Below are positions 53,999-62,968 of a stretch of DNA of 64,000 nt, in pieces. Every line of letters begins with the position of its first letter. Positions within the stretch are counted from its first letter, which is position 1. Origin of the DNA: an uncultured Blautia sp. (GTDB taxonomy: Bacteria > Bacillota > Clostridia > Lachnospirales > Lachnospiraceae); the NCBI GenBank assembly GCA_937900135.1, contig CALCDJ010000048.1, positions 24,716 through 88,715 of the forward strand, read 5' to 3'. Under the pieces are notes generated by a model. That model was not told the DNA's origin. It ran no database searches and worked only from the letters and a program-made list of their open reading frames with translations. The translations under genes were made by a program, and so were the position numbers.

Positions 53999-54032
53999 GA
54001 AAAAAGGAAACCCCGGTATCACCAGGGCTTCC
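53999..54032 (-). terminator. Terminator downstream of tRNA-Leu (minus strand)
   Basis: On the minus strand GGAAGCCCTGG pairs with CCGGGGTTTCC (11 pairs, two G-U, loop TGATA) and is followed by TTTTTTC. It lies 18 bases past the tRNA 3' end. Confidence 0.85.
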
Positions 54033-54049
54033 CAAAGACAAAAAAATAA

Positions 54050-54133
54050 TGCAGGAGATGGGACTTGAACCCACACGATCTTGCGACCACAGGCACCTGA
54101 AGCCTGCGCGTCTGCCAATTCCGCCACTCCTGC
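54050..54133 (-). tRNA. tRNA-Leu, anticodon CAG
   Basis: On the minus strand the acceptor GCAGGAG pairs with CTCCTGC. The D arm contains GGCGGAATTGGCAGACGC, typical of leucine tRNAs. The anticodon arm is CAGGC-TTCAGGT-GCCTG, which gives CAG. A long variable arm (TGGTCGCAAGATCGTG region) marks a class II tRNA, and the T arm has GGTTCAAGTCC. The discriminator is A; CCA is not encoded. The tRNA stands alone with its own promoter and terminator. Confidence 0.95.
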
Positions 54134-54171
54134 ATTTCTTATGTTTCAGCCGTTCTCTCGACTGCTCATTT

Positions 54172-54200
54172 ATAATAACTCGCATGGAAGGAAAAGTCAA
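54172..54200 (-). promoter_or_regulatory. Promoter for tRNA-Leu
   Basis: On the minus strand TTGACT and TATTAT are spaced by 17 bases, about 39 bases upstream of the tRNA 5' end. The AT-rich plus-strand stretch 54201-54325 shows nothing else I can support. Confidence 0.65.
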
Positions 54201-54325
54201 TAGGAAATTTGAAAAAATTTATTTTTTTTTATTTTGTTCCAAAAGTCGTGTTAAAAGGAGATTTTGGAACAAAATAAGGAAGAGGATTGTAGAAAAAAAT
54301 TGGATAGAGCAGAATTATTTTTAGT

Positions 54326-54354
54326 TTGAAAAAGCAGGGGGTGTGTGATACAAT
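54326..54354 (+). promoter_or_regulatory. Promoter for carAB
   Basis: TTGAAA and TACAAT are 17 bases apart, 46 bases before the carA ATG. No attenuator or PyrR-type leader could be recognised in the short leader. Confidence 0.65.
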
Positions 54355-54399
54355 CTTGAAGATTTAGGATAAAATAAAAATAAAAGAAAGGGAGATTGT

Positions 54400-55476
54400 A
54401 TGAAAGCATTTTTGATATTAGAAGATGGTCATGTTTTTCAGGGAACCCATATCGGTTCAACCAGAGATGTCATCAGTGAAATTGTCTTTAATACTTCCAT
54501 GACCGGTTATTTGGAAGTGATGACAGATCCTTCTTATGCAGGACAGGCAGTATGTATGACCTATCCATTAATTGGAAATTATGGGATCTGCTATGATGAC
54601 CAGGAGTCAGACAAACCTTGGATCGATGGTTTTATTGTTCGTGAATTATCCCGTGTCCCAAGTAACTTCCGAAGTGTGGATACGATTCAGCATTTTCTCA
54701 TCAAACATGATATTCCAGGAATCGCCGGAATTGATACCAGAGCATTGACAAAAATCCTTCGGGAGAAAGGTACCATGAACGGAATGATCACCGTCAATGA
54801 AAATTATGATCTGGACGCCATTCTCCCCCGCTTAAAAGCTTATAAAACAGGTGATGTTGTAAAACAGGTTACTTGCCGTGAAAAACAGATTTTAAAAGGC
54901 GAAGGCTATCAGGTTGCGCTGATGGATTTCGGAGCCAAGAGAAACATTGCCCGCTCTTTAAATGAGAGAGGATGCCAGGTGACAATTTATCCGGCAGATA
55001 CGCCGGCAGAGGAGATCCTCAACAGCCATCCGGATGGGATCATGCTGAGCAATGGACCTGGAGATCCCAAAGAATGCACTTCTATTATAAAAGAGATCAA
55101 AAAACTGTATGATTCTGAGATTCCGATCTTTGCCATCTGTCTGGGACATCAGCTGATGGCGCTGGCAACAGGCGGAGATACTTATAAGATGAAATACGGC
55201 CACAGAGGCGGAAATCATCCGGTAAAAGACTTAAAAACCGGCAGGGTATATATTTCTTCTCAGAACCATGGATATGTGGTAGACGCCAAAGGACTGGAAG
55301 AAAAAAATATCGCCCGTCCTGCATTTGTAAATGTCAATGATGGAACAAACGAAGGCATGAGCTATGTGGGAAAAAATATTTTTACCGTGCAGTTCCATCC
55401 GGAGGCCTGCCCTGGTCCTCTGGATTCCAGTTATTTGTTTGACCGATTTATAGAAATGATGGGAGGGAAACAGTAA
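54400..55476 (+). CDS. carA: Carbamoyl-phosphate synthase small subunit
   Basis: CarA hydrolyses glutamine and channels ammonia to CarB for carbamoyl phosphate used in pyrimidine and arginine synthesis. The 358-residue protein has the N-terminal family stretch MTGYLEVMTDPSYAGQ. The class I glutaminase domain has the catalytic Cys in FAICLGHQ, the His-Glu pair in FHPEACPGP and GLSNGPGDP-like IMLSNGPGDPKEC. The start has AAAGGGAG upstream. Its stop overlaps the carB start by one base (TAATG). No other pyr or arg genes are in the window. Confidence 0.97.
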   Translation: MKAFLILEDGHVFQGTHIGSTRDVISEIVFNTSMTGYLEVMTDPSYAGQAVCMTYPLIGNYGICYDDQESDKPWIDGFIVRELSRVPSNFRSVDTIQHFLIKHDIPGIAGIDTRALTKILREKGTMNGMITVNENYDLDAILPRLKAYKTGDVVKQVTCREKQILKGEGYQVALMDFGAKRNIARSLNERGCQVTIYPADTPAEEILNSHPDGIMLSNGPGDPKECTSIIKEIKKLYDSEIPIFAICLGHQLMALATGGDTYKMKYGHRGGNHPVKDLKTGRVYISSQNHGYVVDAKGLEEKNIARPAFVNVNDGTNEGMSYVGKNIFTVQFHPEACPGPLDSSYLFDRFIEMMGGKQ

Positions 55477-58400
55477 TGCCAAAGAACAAGAATATTCACA
55501 AGGTACTGGTCATTGGTTCTGGTCCGATCATCATCGGTCAGGCGGCAGAATTTGATTATGCAGGAACACAGGCTTGCCGTTCTCTGAAAGAAGAGGGAAT
55601 GGAAGTAGTGCTGTTAAACTCCAATCCTGCAACCATTATGACAGACAAAGACATTGCAGACAAGGTTTACATTGAACCGTTGACGGTGGAAGTGGTAGAA
55701 CAGCTGATTCTGAAGGAACAGCCGGATTGCGTACTGCCTACCCTTGGCGGTCAGGCGGGCCTGAATCTGGCAATGGAACTGGAAGAAAAGGGATTCTTAA
55801 AGGAACACCACGTACGGCTGATCGGAACCACTGCGGAGACCATTCGTAAGGCAGAAGACCGTCAGGAATTTAAGGACACCATGGAAAAGATCGGAGAGCC
55901 AGTGGCTGCCTCCAAGGTGGTGACAACAGTGGAAGATGGTCTTGCCTTTACCAACAGCATCGGATATCCGGTAGTGCTTCGTCCTGCTTACACTTTAGGT
56001 GGAAGCGGCGGCGGTATCGCCAATAATGAACAGGAACTTCGGGAAATCCTGGAAAACGGCCTTCGCCTTTCCCGTGTGGGAGAAGTTCTGGTAGAACGGT
56101 GCATTGCAGGATGGAAAGAAATTGAATACGAAGTGATGCGTGACAGCGCAGGCAACTGCATTACCGTATGTAACATGGAAAATATTGACCCTGTAGGGGT
56201 ACACACGGGAGACTCCATTGTGGTAGCTCCTTCCCAGACATTGGGAGATAAGGAATACCAGATGCTTCGTACCTCTGCGCTGAATATCATCACAGAGCTG
56301 GGGATCACAGGTGGATGTAACGTACAGTACGCTCTTCATCCGGAAAGCTTTGAATATTGTGTTATTGAAGTAAATCCCCGTGTCAGCCGTTCTTCTGCGC
56401 TGGCAAGTAAGGCAACCGGTTATCCCATCGCCAAGGTGGCGGCGAAAATTGCGCTGGGTTATACCCTGGATGAAATTCCCAATGCTATAACCGGAAAGAC
56501 ATATGCAAGTTTTGAGCCGATGCTGGACTATTGTGTAGTCAAGATCCCACGGCTTCCATTTGATAAATTTATCACGGCCAAGAGAACGCTTACCACACAG
56601 ATGAAAGCCACCGGAGAGGTCATGAGTATCTGCAACAGCTTTGAAGGGGCGTTGATGAAGGCCGTCCGTTCTCTGGAACAGCATGTAGACAGTTTGATGT
56701 CCTATGATTTTACCCATTTATCAGAGGAAGCGCTTTTGGAAGAACTGAAAGTGGTGGATGACCGTCGGATCTGGAAGATCGCAGAAGCCATTCGAAGAGG
56801 GATCTCTCAGCAGCTTCTTCATGAGATCACCAGGATCGATCTTTGGTTTATTGACAAACTTGCTATTCTTGTGGAAATGGAAGAAGCCTTACGGACAGAG
56901 CCTCTGACAGAGGAATTGCTGCTGGAGGCAAAACGTCTGGAATTTACAGACGAGATTATTGCCCGTCTGACCAGACATACCCAGGAAGAAATCAAAGAGC
57001 TTAGGAAAGCATATGGTATTACAGCCGCCTATAAGATGGTAGATACCTGTGCGGCAGAATTTGCCGCTGCTACACCGTATTATTATTCCGTATATGGAGG
57101 CCCGGATATGGAGAATGAAGCTAGGGCAACAAAGGATAAGAAAAAGGTTCTTGTGCTTGGTTCCGGTCCCATCCGAATCGGACAGGGAATTGAGTTCGAC
57201 TTCTGCTCTGTACATTGTACCTGGGCCTTTGCAAAGGAAGGATACGAAACGATTATCATCAATAACAATCCGGAGACCGTCAGCACAGACTTTGATATTG
57301 CTGACAAGCTGTACTTTGAACCGCTGACCCCGGAGGATGTGGAAAATATTGTCAATATAGAAAAACCAGATGGCGCTGTGGTACAGTTCGGCGGACAGAC
57401 AGCGATTAAACTCACAGAAGCGCTGATGAAAATGGGTGTAAAAATTCTGGGAACCTCTGCAGAGGATGTGGACGCTGCAGAAGACAGAGAACTGTTTGAC
57501 GAGATCCTGGAACAGTGTCAGATTCCAAGACCAAAGGGACAGACTGTCTTTACGGCAGAAGAAGCAAAAAAAGCAGCCAATGAACTGGGATACCCTGTTC
57601 TGGTTCGTCCTTCCTATGTACTGGGAGGTCAGGGAATGCGAATTGCCGTGTCTGACGAGGATGTGGAAGAATACATTGGAATCATCAACCAGATTGCCCA
57701 GGAGCATCCCATCCTGGTGGATAAATATCTGATGGGAAAAGAAATTGAGGTGGATGCAGTCTGTGATGGAGAGGAAATCCTGATTCCAGGTATCATGGAG
57801 CATATTGAGCGGGCAGGAATTCATTCTGGAGACAGTATTTCCGTGTATCCGGCACAGACCATCAGTGAAACGGCCAAGGAGACCATTGCTGAATATACCC
57901 GCCGTCTGGCAAAAGCCCTTCACGTAATCGGAATGATTAACATTCAGTTTATTGTTTGCGGAGAGGACGTATATGTAATCGAAGTAAATCCCCGTTCCAG
58001 CCGTACAGTTCCTTATATCAGCAAGGTAACGGGAATCCCCATTGTTCCTCTGGCAACCAGAGTGATTCTGGGACATAAGCTTCGGGAGCTGGGATACCAA
58101 CCGGGACTTCAGCCAGAGGCCAAACACATTGCCATTAAGATGCCGGTATTCTCTTTTGAAAAAATCCGTGGTGCAGATATCAGTCTGGGACCGGAAATGA
58201 AATCCACAGGAGAGTGTCTTGGCATTGCAGAAACCTTCAACGAGGCGCTTTATAAGGCATTCCTGGGAGCAGGAATCCGTCTTCCCAAGTATAAAAATAT
58301 GATCATTACCGTAAAGGATGAAGACAAAGAGGATATTGTCCCCATTGCCAGAAGATTTGAAGCCCAGGGATATCGTATTTTTGCCACTCGCGGAACAGCC

Positions 58401-58697
58401 AGGGTCCTCAAAGAAAATGGAATCAAAGTAATCCGTACCAATAAGCTGGAACAGCCGGCGCCGAACCTGATGGACTTAATTCTGGGACATAAGCTGGATG
58501 TGGTTATTGATACCCCTCCTCAGGGCGTGGAACATCAGAAGGATGGCTTTTTGATCCGCAGGAATGCCATTGAGACAGGTGTTCATGTACTGACCTCCTT
58601 AGATACCGCAGAAGCGTTGGTAACCAGTCTGGAAAATACGGATCTCCATCATTTATCTTTGATCGATATCGCAGAGATCGACAGACTTCCATCCTGA
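55476..58697 (+). CDS. carB: Carbamoyl-phosphate synthase large subunit
   Basis: CarB makes carbamoyl phosphate from bicarbonate, ammonia and two ATP. The 1073-residue protein has the two homologous synthetase halves, each with a VLVIGSGPIIIGQ-type or VLVLGSGPIRIGQ-type start (near residues 10 and 557). Each half has its ATP-grasp core (VLRPAYTLGGSGGG, VLVRPSYVLGGQGM) and an EVNPR metal motif (VIEVNPRVSRSSALASK, VIEVNPRSSRTVPYISK). The C-terminal MGS-like allosteric domain starts near 940 (KYKNMIITVKDEDKEDIV). Length is standard. It is cotranscribed with carA. Confidence 0.98.
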   Translation: MPKNKNIHKVLVIGSGPIIIGQAAEFDYAGTQACRSLKEEGMEVVLLNSNPATIMTDKDIADKVYIEPLTVEVVEQLILKEQPDCVLPTLGGQAGLNLAMELEEKGFLKEHHVRLIGTTAETIRKAEDRQEFKDTMEKIGEPVAASKVVTTVEDGLAFTNSIGYPVVLRPAYTLGGSGGGIANNEQELREILENGLRLSRVGEVLVERCIAGWKEIEYEVMRDSAGNCITVCNMENIDPVGVHTGDSIVVAPSQTLGDKEYQMLRTSALNIITELGITGGCNVQYALHPESFEYCVIEVNPRVSRSSALASKATGYPIAKVAAKIALGYTLDEIPNAITGKTYASFEPMLDYCVVKIPRLPFDKFITAKRTLTTQMKATGEVMSICNSFEGALMKAVRSLEQHVDSLMSYDFTHLSEEALLEELKVVDDRRIWKIAEAIRRGISQQLLHEITRIDLWFIDKLAILVEMEEALRTEPLTEELLLEAKRLEFTDEIIARLTRHTQEEIKELRKAYGITAAYKMVDTCAAEFAAATPYYYSVYGGPDMENEARATKDKKKVLVLGSGPIRIGQGIEFDFCSVHCTWAFAKEGYETIIINNNPETVSTDFDIADKLYFEPLTPEDVENIVNIEKPDGAVVQFGGQTAIKLTEALMKMGVKILGTSAEDVDAAEDRELFDEILEQCQIPRPKGQTVFTAEEAKKAANELGYPVLVRPSYVLGGQGMRIAVSDEDVEEYIGIINQIAQEHPILVDKYLMGKEIEVDAVCDGEEILIPGIMEHIERAGIHSGDSISVYPAQTISETAKETIAEYTRRLAKALHVIGMINIQFIVCGEDVYVIEVNPRSSRTVPYISKVTGIPIVPLATRVILGHKLRELGYQPGLQPEAKHIAIKMPVFSFEKIRGADISLGPEMKSTGECLGIAETFNEALYKAFLGAGIRLPKYKNMIITVKDEDKEDIVPIARRFEAQGYRIFATRGTARVLKENGIKVIRTNKLEQPAPNLMDLILGHKLDVVIDTPPQGVEHQKDGFLIRRNAIETGVHVLTSLDTAEALVTSLENTDLHHLSLIDIAEIDRLPS

Positions 58698-58815
58698 CGC
58701 GCAGCGATTCTAAGAAGAATGTGTCAGCTGACGCTGACCAGGATTGCGCGCCAAGTCTCATGTGCGTTCGAATTGAAATAGTACAATAAAAGAAATCTGT
58801 TTTTTTAAATAAGAC

Positions 58816-58863
58816 AGTCCCCGATCTTTTCCTATATTTATGGAAAAATCGGGGACTTTTTTG
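58816..58863 (+). terminator. Terminator after carB
   Basis: The stem AGTCCCCGATCTTTTCC pairs with GGAAAAATCGGGGACT around an AT-rich loop and is followed by TTTTTT. Confidence 0.9.
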
Positions 58864-58882
58864 GGGAAATGGGAATTACAAG

Positions 58883-58911
58883 TTTACTTCCACAATCATG
58901 TGTAATATACT
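58883..58911 (+). promoter_or_regulatory. Sigma-A promoter for uppP
   Basis: TTTACT and TATACT are separated by 17 bases. The predicted transcript starts after about 58917, which excludes the open-frame start at 58898 and supports ATG 59009. Confidence 0.65.
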
Positions 58912-59008
58912 GAAAAGGACAGATGCCTGTCTGAATTTTCCAGGGAAGGCGGTCAACTGCCTGGGACACTTTGGAAAGAGACAGGGAAATTGCAAGAAAG
59001 GGGACTAT

Positions 59009-59914
59009 ATGGATATTTTAGAATTGCTGAAAGTGATCATACTGGGTATTGTAGAAGGAATTACAGAATGGCTTCCCATCAGCAGTACCGGACATATGAT
59101 CCTGGTGGATGAATTTATCAAACTGAATACGAGCGCGGAATTTAAAGAATTGTTTCTTGTGGTGATCCAGCTTGGGGCAATCCTGGCAGTCGTGGTCTTA
59201 TACTGGTCAAAGCTGTGGCCGTTTTATAATCGGCCGCTTTCTCAAAAGAAGCGAAAAATGATAAACCGCAAACCCACTCTGGCGCGTTGGTATTTGACCT
59301 TTGTAGAACGGTTTTGTGATAAGGAGAAATGGGTGCTTTGGTTTAAAATCCTGGCGGCATGTCTTCCAACGATTGTGATCGCGCTTCCTTTTAATGATAT
59401 CATTGAAGAGAAATTCAACAATTATTTTGTAGTAGCCATCGCATTGATCGTATATGGCGTCTTATTTATCTTTATTGAAAATTATAACAAAAAGAGGAAA
59501 CCAACCTGTACATCTCTGGAATCCATGTCTTTTCGGACAGCATTTCTGATCGGTGTTTTTCAGGTGTTGTCCGTGATTCCAGGAACGTCTCGTTCCGGTT
59601 CTACCATCATCGGGGGAATCCTTGTGGGGACTTCACGAACAGTGGCCGCAGAATTTACCTTTTTCCTGGCGATTCCGGTGATGGTTGGAGCAAGTCTTTT
59701 GAAATTGGTAAAATTCGGCCTGTCCTTTACCACAGGTGAGATCCTGATCCTTTTGGTGGGCTGTTTGGTGGCTTTTGTGGTTTCCATTCTGGCTATTAAG
59801 TTCCTGATGGGATATATTAAAAAACATGATTTCAAAGCCTTTGGAATATACCGGATTGTATTGGGTGTACTGGTGATCGGTTATTTCATTGGAAAAAATG
59901 TGCTGGGAGCATAA
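59009..59914 (+). CDS. uppP: Undecaprenyl-diphosphatase (BacA/UppP)
   Basis: UppP regenerates undecaprenyl phosphate, the carrier for peptidoglycan and for the polysaccharide made by this window's locus; it also gives bacitracin tolerance. I start at ATG 59009 (301 residues) with AAAGGGG upstream. The two catalytic motifs are present: EGITEWLPISSTGHM near residue 16 and PGTSRSGSTIIGG near 190. About eight hydrophobic segments are seen. A slightly long first cytoplasmic loop (about 75-110, basic) is unusual but common in Clostridia. The promoter lies right upstream. Confidence 0.95.
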   Translation: MDILELLKVIILGIVEGITEWLPISSTGHMILVDEFIKLNTSAEFKELFLVVIQLGAILAVVVLYWSKLWPFYNRPLSQKKRKMINRKPTLARWYLTFVERFCDKEKWVLWFKILAACLPTIVIALPFNDIIEEKFNNYFVVAIALIVYGVLFIFIENYNKKRKPTCTSLESMSFRTAFLIGVFQVLSVIPGTSRSGSTIIGGILVGTSRTVAAEFTFFLAIPVMVGASLLKLVKFGLSFTTGEILILLVGCLVAFVVSILAIKFLMGYIKKHDFKAFGIYRIVLGVLVIGYFIGKNVLGA

Positions 59915-59986
59915 ACAGATTCGCGGGGGAAAGACGAAAAGTCTTAGGAAAATAACAAAAAACAAAGGAATCAATGGAGGTATACT

Positions 59987-61489
59987 ATGGGAAATTATGT
60001 AATGGCATTGGATCAGGGAACGACCAGTTCCCGGTGTATTCTGTTTGATCGAAAAGGACAGATGTGCAGTGTGGCGCAAAAGGAATTTACACAGTACTAT
60101 CCAAAACCAGGCTGGGTAGAGCATGATCCTCATGAAATATGGTCTTCTCAGATGGCGGTTGCCATTGAAGCCATGGGAAAGATTGGCGCAGATGCGGGAG
60201 ATATTGATGCCATCGGTATCACAAACCAGAGAGAGACGACCATCGTATGGGATAAAGTTACGGGAAATCCCATTTATCCGGCAATCGTCTGGCAATGCAG
60301 AAGGACTGCGGATATGATCGAGCAGTTGGAAAAAGATGGATTTACAGAAATCATCCGCCAGAAAACAGGCTTGATCCCGGATGCATATTTTTCCGGTACA
60401 AAGATCAAATGGATCCTGGATTATGTAGAGGGAGCCAGAGAAGCGGCAGAACGGGGAGATCTTCTTTTTGGAACCGTGGATACCTGGCTGATCTGGAAAC
60501 TGACAAAGGGTGAGGTTCATGTGACAGATTACACCAATGCTTCCCGAACCATGCTCTTCGATATTCACAAAAAACAGTGGGATGATGAGATTCTGGAAAA
60601 ACTCCAGATTCCCAGATGTATGCTTCCGGAAGTAAAGCCAAGCAGCTGTATTTACGGATACACCAACGAAAATCTTATTGGCGGAAGAATCCCCATTTCC
60701 GGAGCCGCAGGAGATCAGCAATCCGCGCTTTTTGGCCAGTGCTGTTTCCAGTCAGGCGATGTAAAAAATACATATGGAACCGGATGTTTCCTGTTGATGC
60801 ATACGGGAGATCAGGCCGTACAGTCGGAACATGGACTGCTGACCACAATGGCGGTCAATCCGGACGGAACACCTGGTTATGCGCTGGAGGGAAGTGTATT
60901 TGTCGCAGGAGCAGCCATTCAGTGGCTTCGGGATGAGGTACAGATTTTGGAAAGCGCGCCGGAATCAGAGCAGTATTGTATGTCTGTTCCAGATACCAAC
61001 GGAGTCTATGTGGTGCCTGCGTTTACCGGCCTTGGAGCGCCTTACTGGGATCAGTATGCAAGAGGCGCCATCCTTGGATTGACAAGAGGAGCCGGTAAGG
61101 CGCATCTGATCCGCGCTACCGTAGAATCTCTGGCGTATCAGGTACAGGACGTTCTGCAGGCGATGGAAAAAGATGCAGATGTCAGATTAAAGTCCCTTCG
61201 CGTGGACGGGGGAGCCAGCGCCAATAACTTCCTGATGCAGTTCCAGGCAGATATTCTGGACGCAAAGGTGATTCGGCCAAGCTGTATCGAAACAACGGCT
61301 CTTGGAGCCGCTTATCTTGCAGGGCTTGCCACCGGATTCTGGAAAAACGCACAGGAGATCAGCCAGAATTGGAGCAAGGAAAGAGAGTTTACACCGTCCA
61401 TTTCCAAAGAGAAAAGGGAGAAACTTTTAAAGGGGTGGAATAAGGCAGTTCGCTGTACCTTTGCCTGGGAAAAGGACGAAGAAGCATAA
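59987..61489 (+). CDS. glpK: Glycerol kinase
   Basis: GlpK phosphorylates glycerol to sn-glycerol 3-phosphate. The 500-residue protein is of normal length. It has the FGGY N-terminal ALDQGTTSSRCILFD and the GITNQRETTIVWD and DANSRTMLFD-like TNASRTMLFD stretches. It also has GAAGDQQSALFGQCCF and the C-terminal LRVDGGASANNFLMQFQADIL. The GGAGG site is 8 bases before the ATG. No glpF or glpD is adjacent. No clear promoter lies in the 72 bases after uppP, so read-through from uppP is possible. Confidence 0.97.
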   Translation: MGNYVMALDQGTTSSRCILFDRKGQMCSVAQKEFTQYYPKPGWVEHDPHEIWSSQMAVAIEAMGKIGADAGDIDAIGITNQRETTIVWDKVTGNPIYPAIVWQCRRTADMIEQLEKDGFTEIIRQKTGLIPDAYFSGTKIKWILDYVEGAREAAERGDLLFGTVDTWLIWKLTKGEVHVTDYTNASRTMLFDIHKKQWDDEILEKLQIPRCMLPEVKPSSCIYGYTNENLIGGRIPISGAAGDQQSALFGQCCFQSGDVKNTYGTGCFLLMHTGDQAVQSEHGLLTTMAVNPDGTPGYALEGSVFVAGAAIQWLRDEVQILESAPESEQYCMSVPDTNGVYVVPAFTGLGAPYWDQYARGAILGLTRGAGKAHLIRATVESLAYQVQDVLQAMEKDADVRLKSLRVDGGASANNFLMQFQADILDAKVIRPSCIETTALGAAYLAGLATGFWKNAQEISQNWSKEREFTPSISKEKREKLLKGWNKAVRCTFAWEKDEEA

Positions 61490-61511
61490 AAAAACATGGA
61501 TAAGAAAAACA

Positions 61512-61540
61512 AAAAAGTGGGAGATTTTCTCCCATTTTTT
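61512..61540 (+). terminator. Terminator after glpK
   Basis: TGGGAGA/TCTCCCA with a 3-base loop is flanked by A6 and T6 runs; it is active on plus and possibly on minus. Confidence 0.85.
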
Positions 61541-61573
61541 GTAAAAAAAAGAGATAGGATTTTGAAAAGGAAG

Positions 61574-61582
61574 TGCTATAAT
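61574..61582 (+). promoter_or_regulatory. Extended -10 promoter for the CPA2 antiporter
   Basis: TGCTATAAT forms an extended -10 box 51 bases before the ATG. No good -35 is seen. Confidence 0.5.
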
Positions 61583-61632
61583 GTAGCGTGGGTTTCAGAG
61601 AGAAAACATAAGAAATAAGGAGGAATACATAC

Positions 61633-62892
61633 ATGGAATCCTATCGCTTTTTAATGGATCTGGCACTGATTTTACTGACAACAAAGCTCTTTGGTCTTTT
61701 GACAAAAAGGATTCAGATGCCGCAGGTAGTAGGGGCGCTGGTCGCTGGTATTTTATTAGGACCTGCAGTTTTTAACATCATTCAGGAAACAGAATTTATC
61801 AAACAGCTGTCTGAAGTGGGTGTGATCGTCCTTATGTTTTGTGCAGGGCTGGAAACAGATATTGATGAATTAAAACGATGTGGAAAGGCATCTTTTATCA
61901 TTGCACTTCTGGGCGTTTTGATCCCCCTGGCTGGCGGATTTGGCGTTGCCTGGTTTTTTAACCGTCCGGGAATGATCGAGTCTACGGCAAACAGCAGCCT
62001 TTTATTACAGAATATTTTTATTGGAGTGATCCTGACTGCAACTTCTGTCAGCATTTCCGTAGAGACTTTAAAGGAAATGGGAAAATTAAATACCAAGGCC
62101 GGAAATGCGATCCTGGGAGCGGCGATCATCGATGATGTACTTGGAATCATTGCCCTGACCTTGATCACCAGTATGGCAGACAGCAGTGTGAATATTGCAG
62201 TGGTTCTGGCGAAGATCGCAGGTTTTCTGGTCATGGTCATTGTGGCAGGAATGCTTCTTCATAAGGTGTATAAATACTGGGTACAGAGATACGACAGAAA
62301 TCTTCGCCGTTTTGTGATCGTGGCGTTTGTTATCTGCCTTCTGATGGCATATTTTGCAGAAGTATTTTTCGGTGTTGCCGACATTACCGGTGCATTTTTT
62401 GCCGGTTTGATGATCACAAAAACAACAAAAACCGACTATGTAACAAGACGATTTAATATCTTATCTTATATCCTGCTTTCCCCGATTTTCTTTGCGAATA
62501 TCGGAATTCAGGTACAGCTTCCCAAGATGTCTTCCACGATCCTTTGGTTTGCTGTCGCACTGACTCTGGTGGCAATCCTGACTAAGATCGTGGGCTGCGG
62601 CTTCGGTGCGAAGATATGCGGCTACAAGAATAAGGACTGCATCAGAATCGGAGCGGGTATGATCTCCCGTGGCGAAGTGGCGTTGATCGTTGCTTCAAAA
62701 GGAAATGCAGTGGGCCTTATGTCTCCAAATCTTTTGGGACCAGTGGTTATTGTGGTGGTTTTGACAACCATCGTTGCACCAGTCTTTTTGAAGATGGCTT
62801 TTTCTTCTAAAAAGACATCTGGAGGAAGCGGTGAGCAGGAAGTACGTTATGAATCGGATCTGATGAAAAATTATAATCGACAGATGGAATAA
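61633..62892 (+). CDS. Cation:proton antiporter, CPA2 (KefB/NapA-like) family
   Basis: The 419-residue protein has about twelve membrane segments. CPA2 features include MPQVVGALVAGILLGP near residue 29 and IVLMFCAGLETDIDELKR near 65. The ion-binding acidic pair is in AAIIDDVLGIIAL near 161. A second conserved stretch is GAGMISRGEVALIVASKG near 339. No TrkA-N regulatory domain follows, so it resembles NapA-type Na+/H+ exchangers more than full KefB/KefC. It could support pH or potassium homeostasis. The ion cannot be set by sequence. GGAGG lies 11 bases before the ATG. Confidence 0.92.
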   Translation: MESYRFLMDLALILLTTKLFGLLTKRIQMPQVVGALVAGILLGPAVFNIIQETEFIKQLSEVGVIVLMFCAGLETDIDELKRCGKASFIIALLGVLIPLAGGFGVAWFFNRPGMIESTANSSLLLQNIFIGVILTATSVSISVETLKEMGKLNTKAGNAILGAAIIDDVLGIIALTLITSMADSSVNIAVVLAKIAGFLVMVIVAGMLLHKVYKYWVQRYDRNLRRFVIVAFVICLLMAYFAEVFFGVADITGAFFAGLMITKTTKTDYVTRRFNILSYILLSPIFFANIGIQVQLPKMSSTILWFAVALTLVAILTKIVGCGFGAKICGYKNKDCIRIGAGMISRGEVALIVASKGNAVGLMSPNLLGPVVIVVVLTTIVAPVFLKMAFSSKKTSGGSGEQEVRYESDLMKNYNRQME

Positions 62893-62968
62893 GCACTCCT
62901 GAAAAGAAAAAAGAGGGTTCTGTCTGTAGGAAACTGATAGGGAACAGGAGTTAATTTGGAGGAAACAA

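Noticed and set aside
54134..54400. Possible PyrR-type attenuator or other riboswitch before carA.
   Set aside because: The leader from the predicted promoter to the ATG is under 50 bases and holds no terminator-antiterminator pair.
56889..58127. Minus-strand open frame of 412 codons.
   Set aside because: It is a shadow of carB, with no recognisable motif or start signal.
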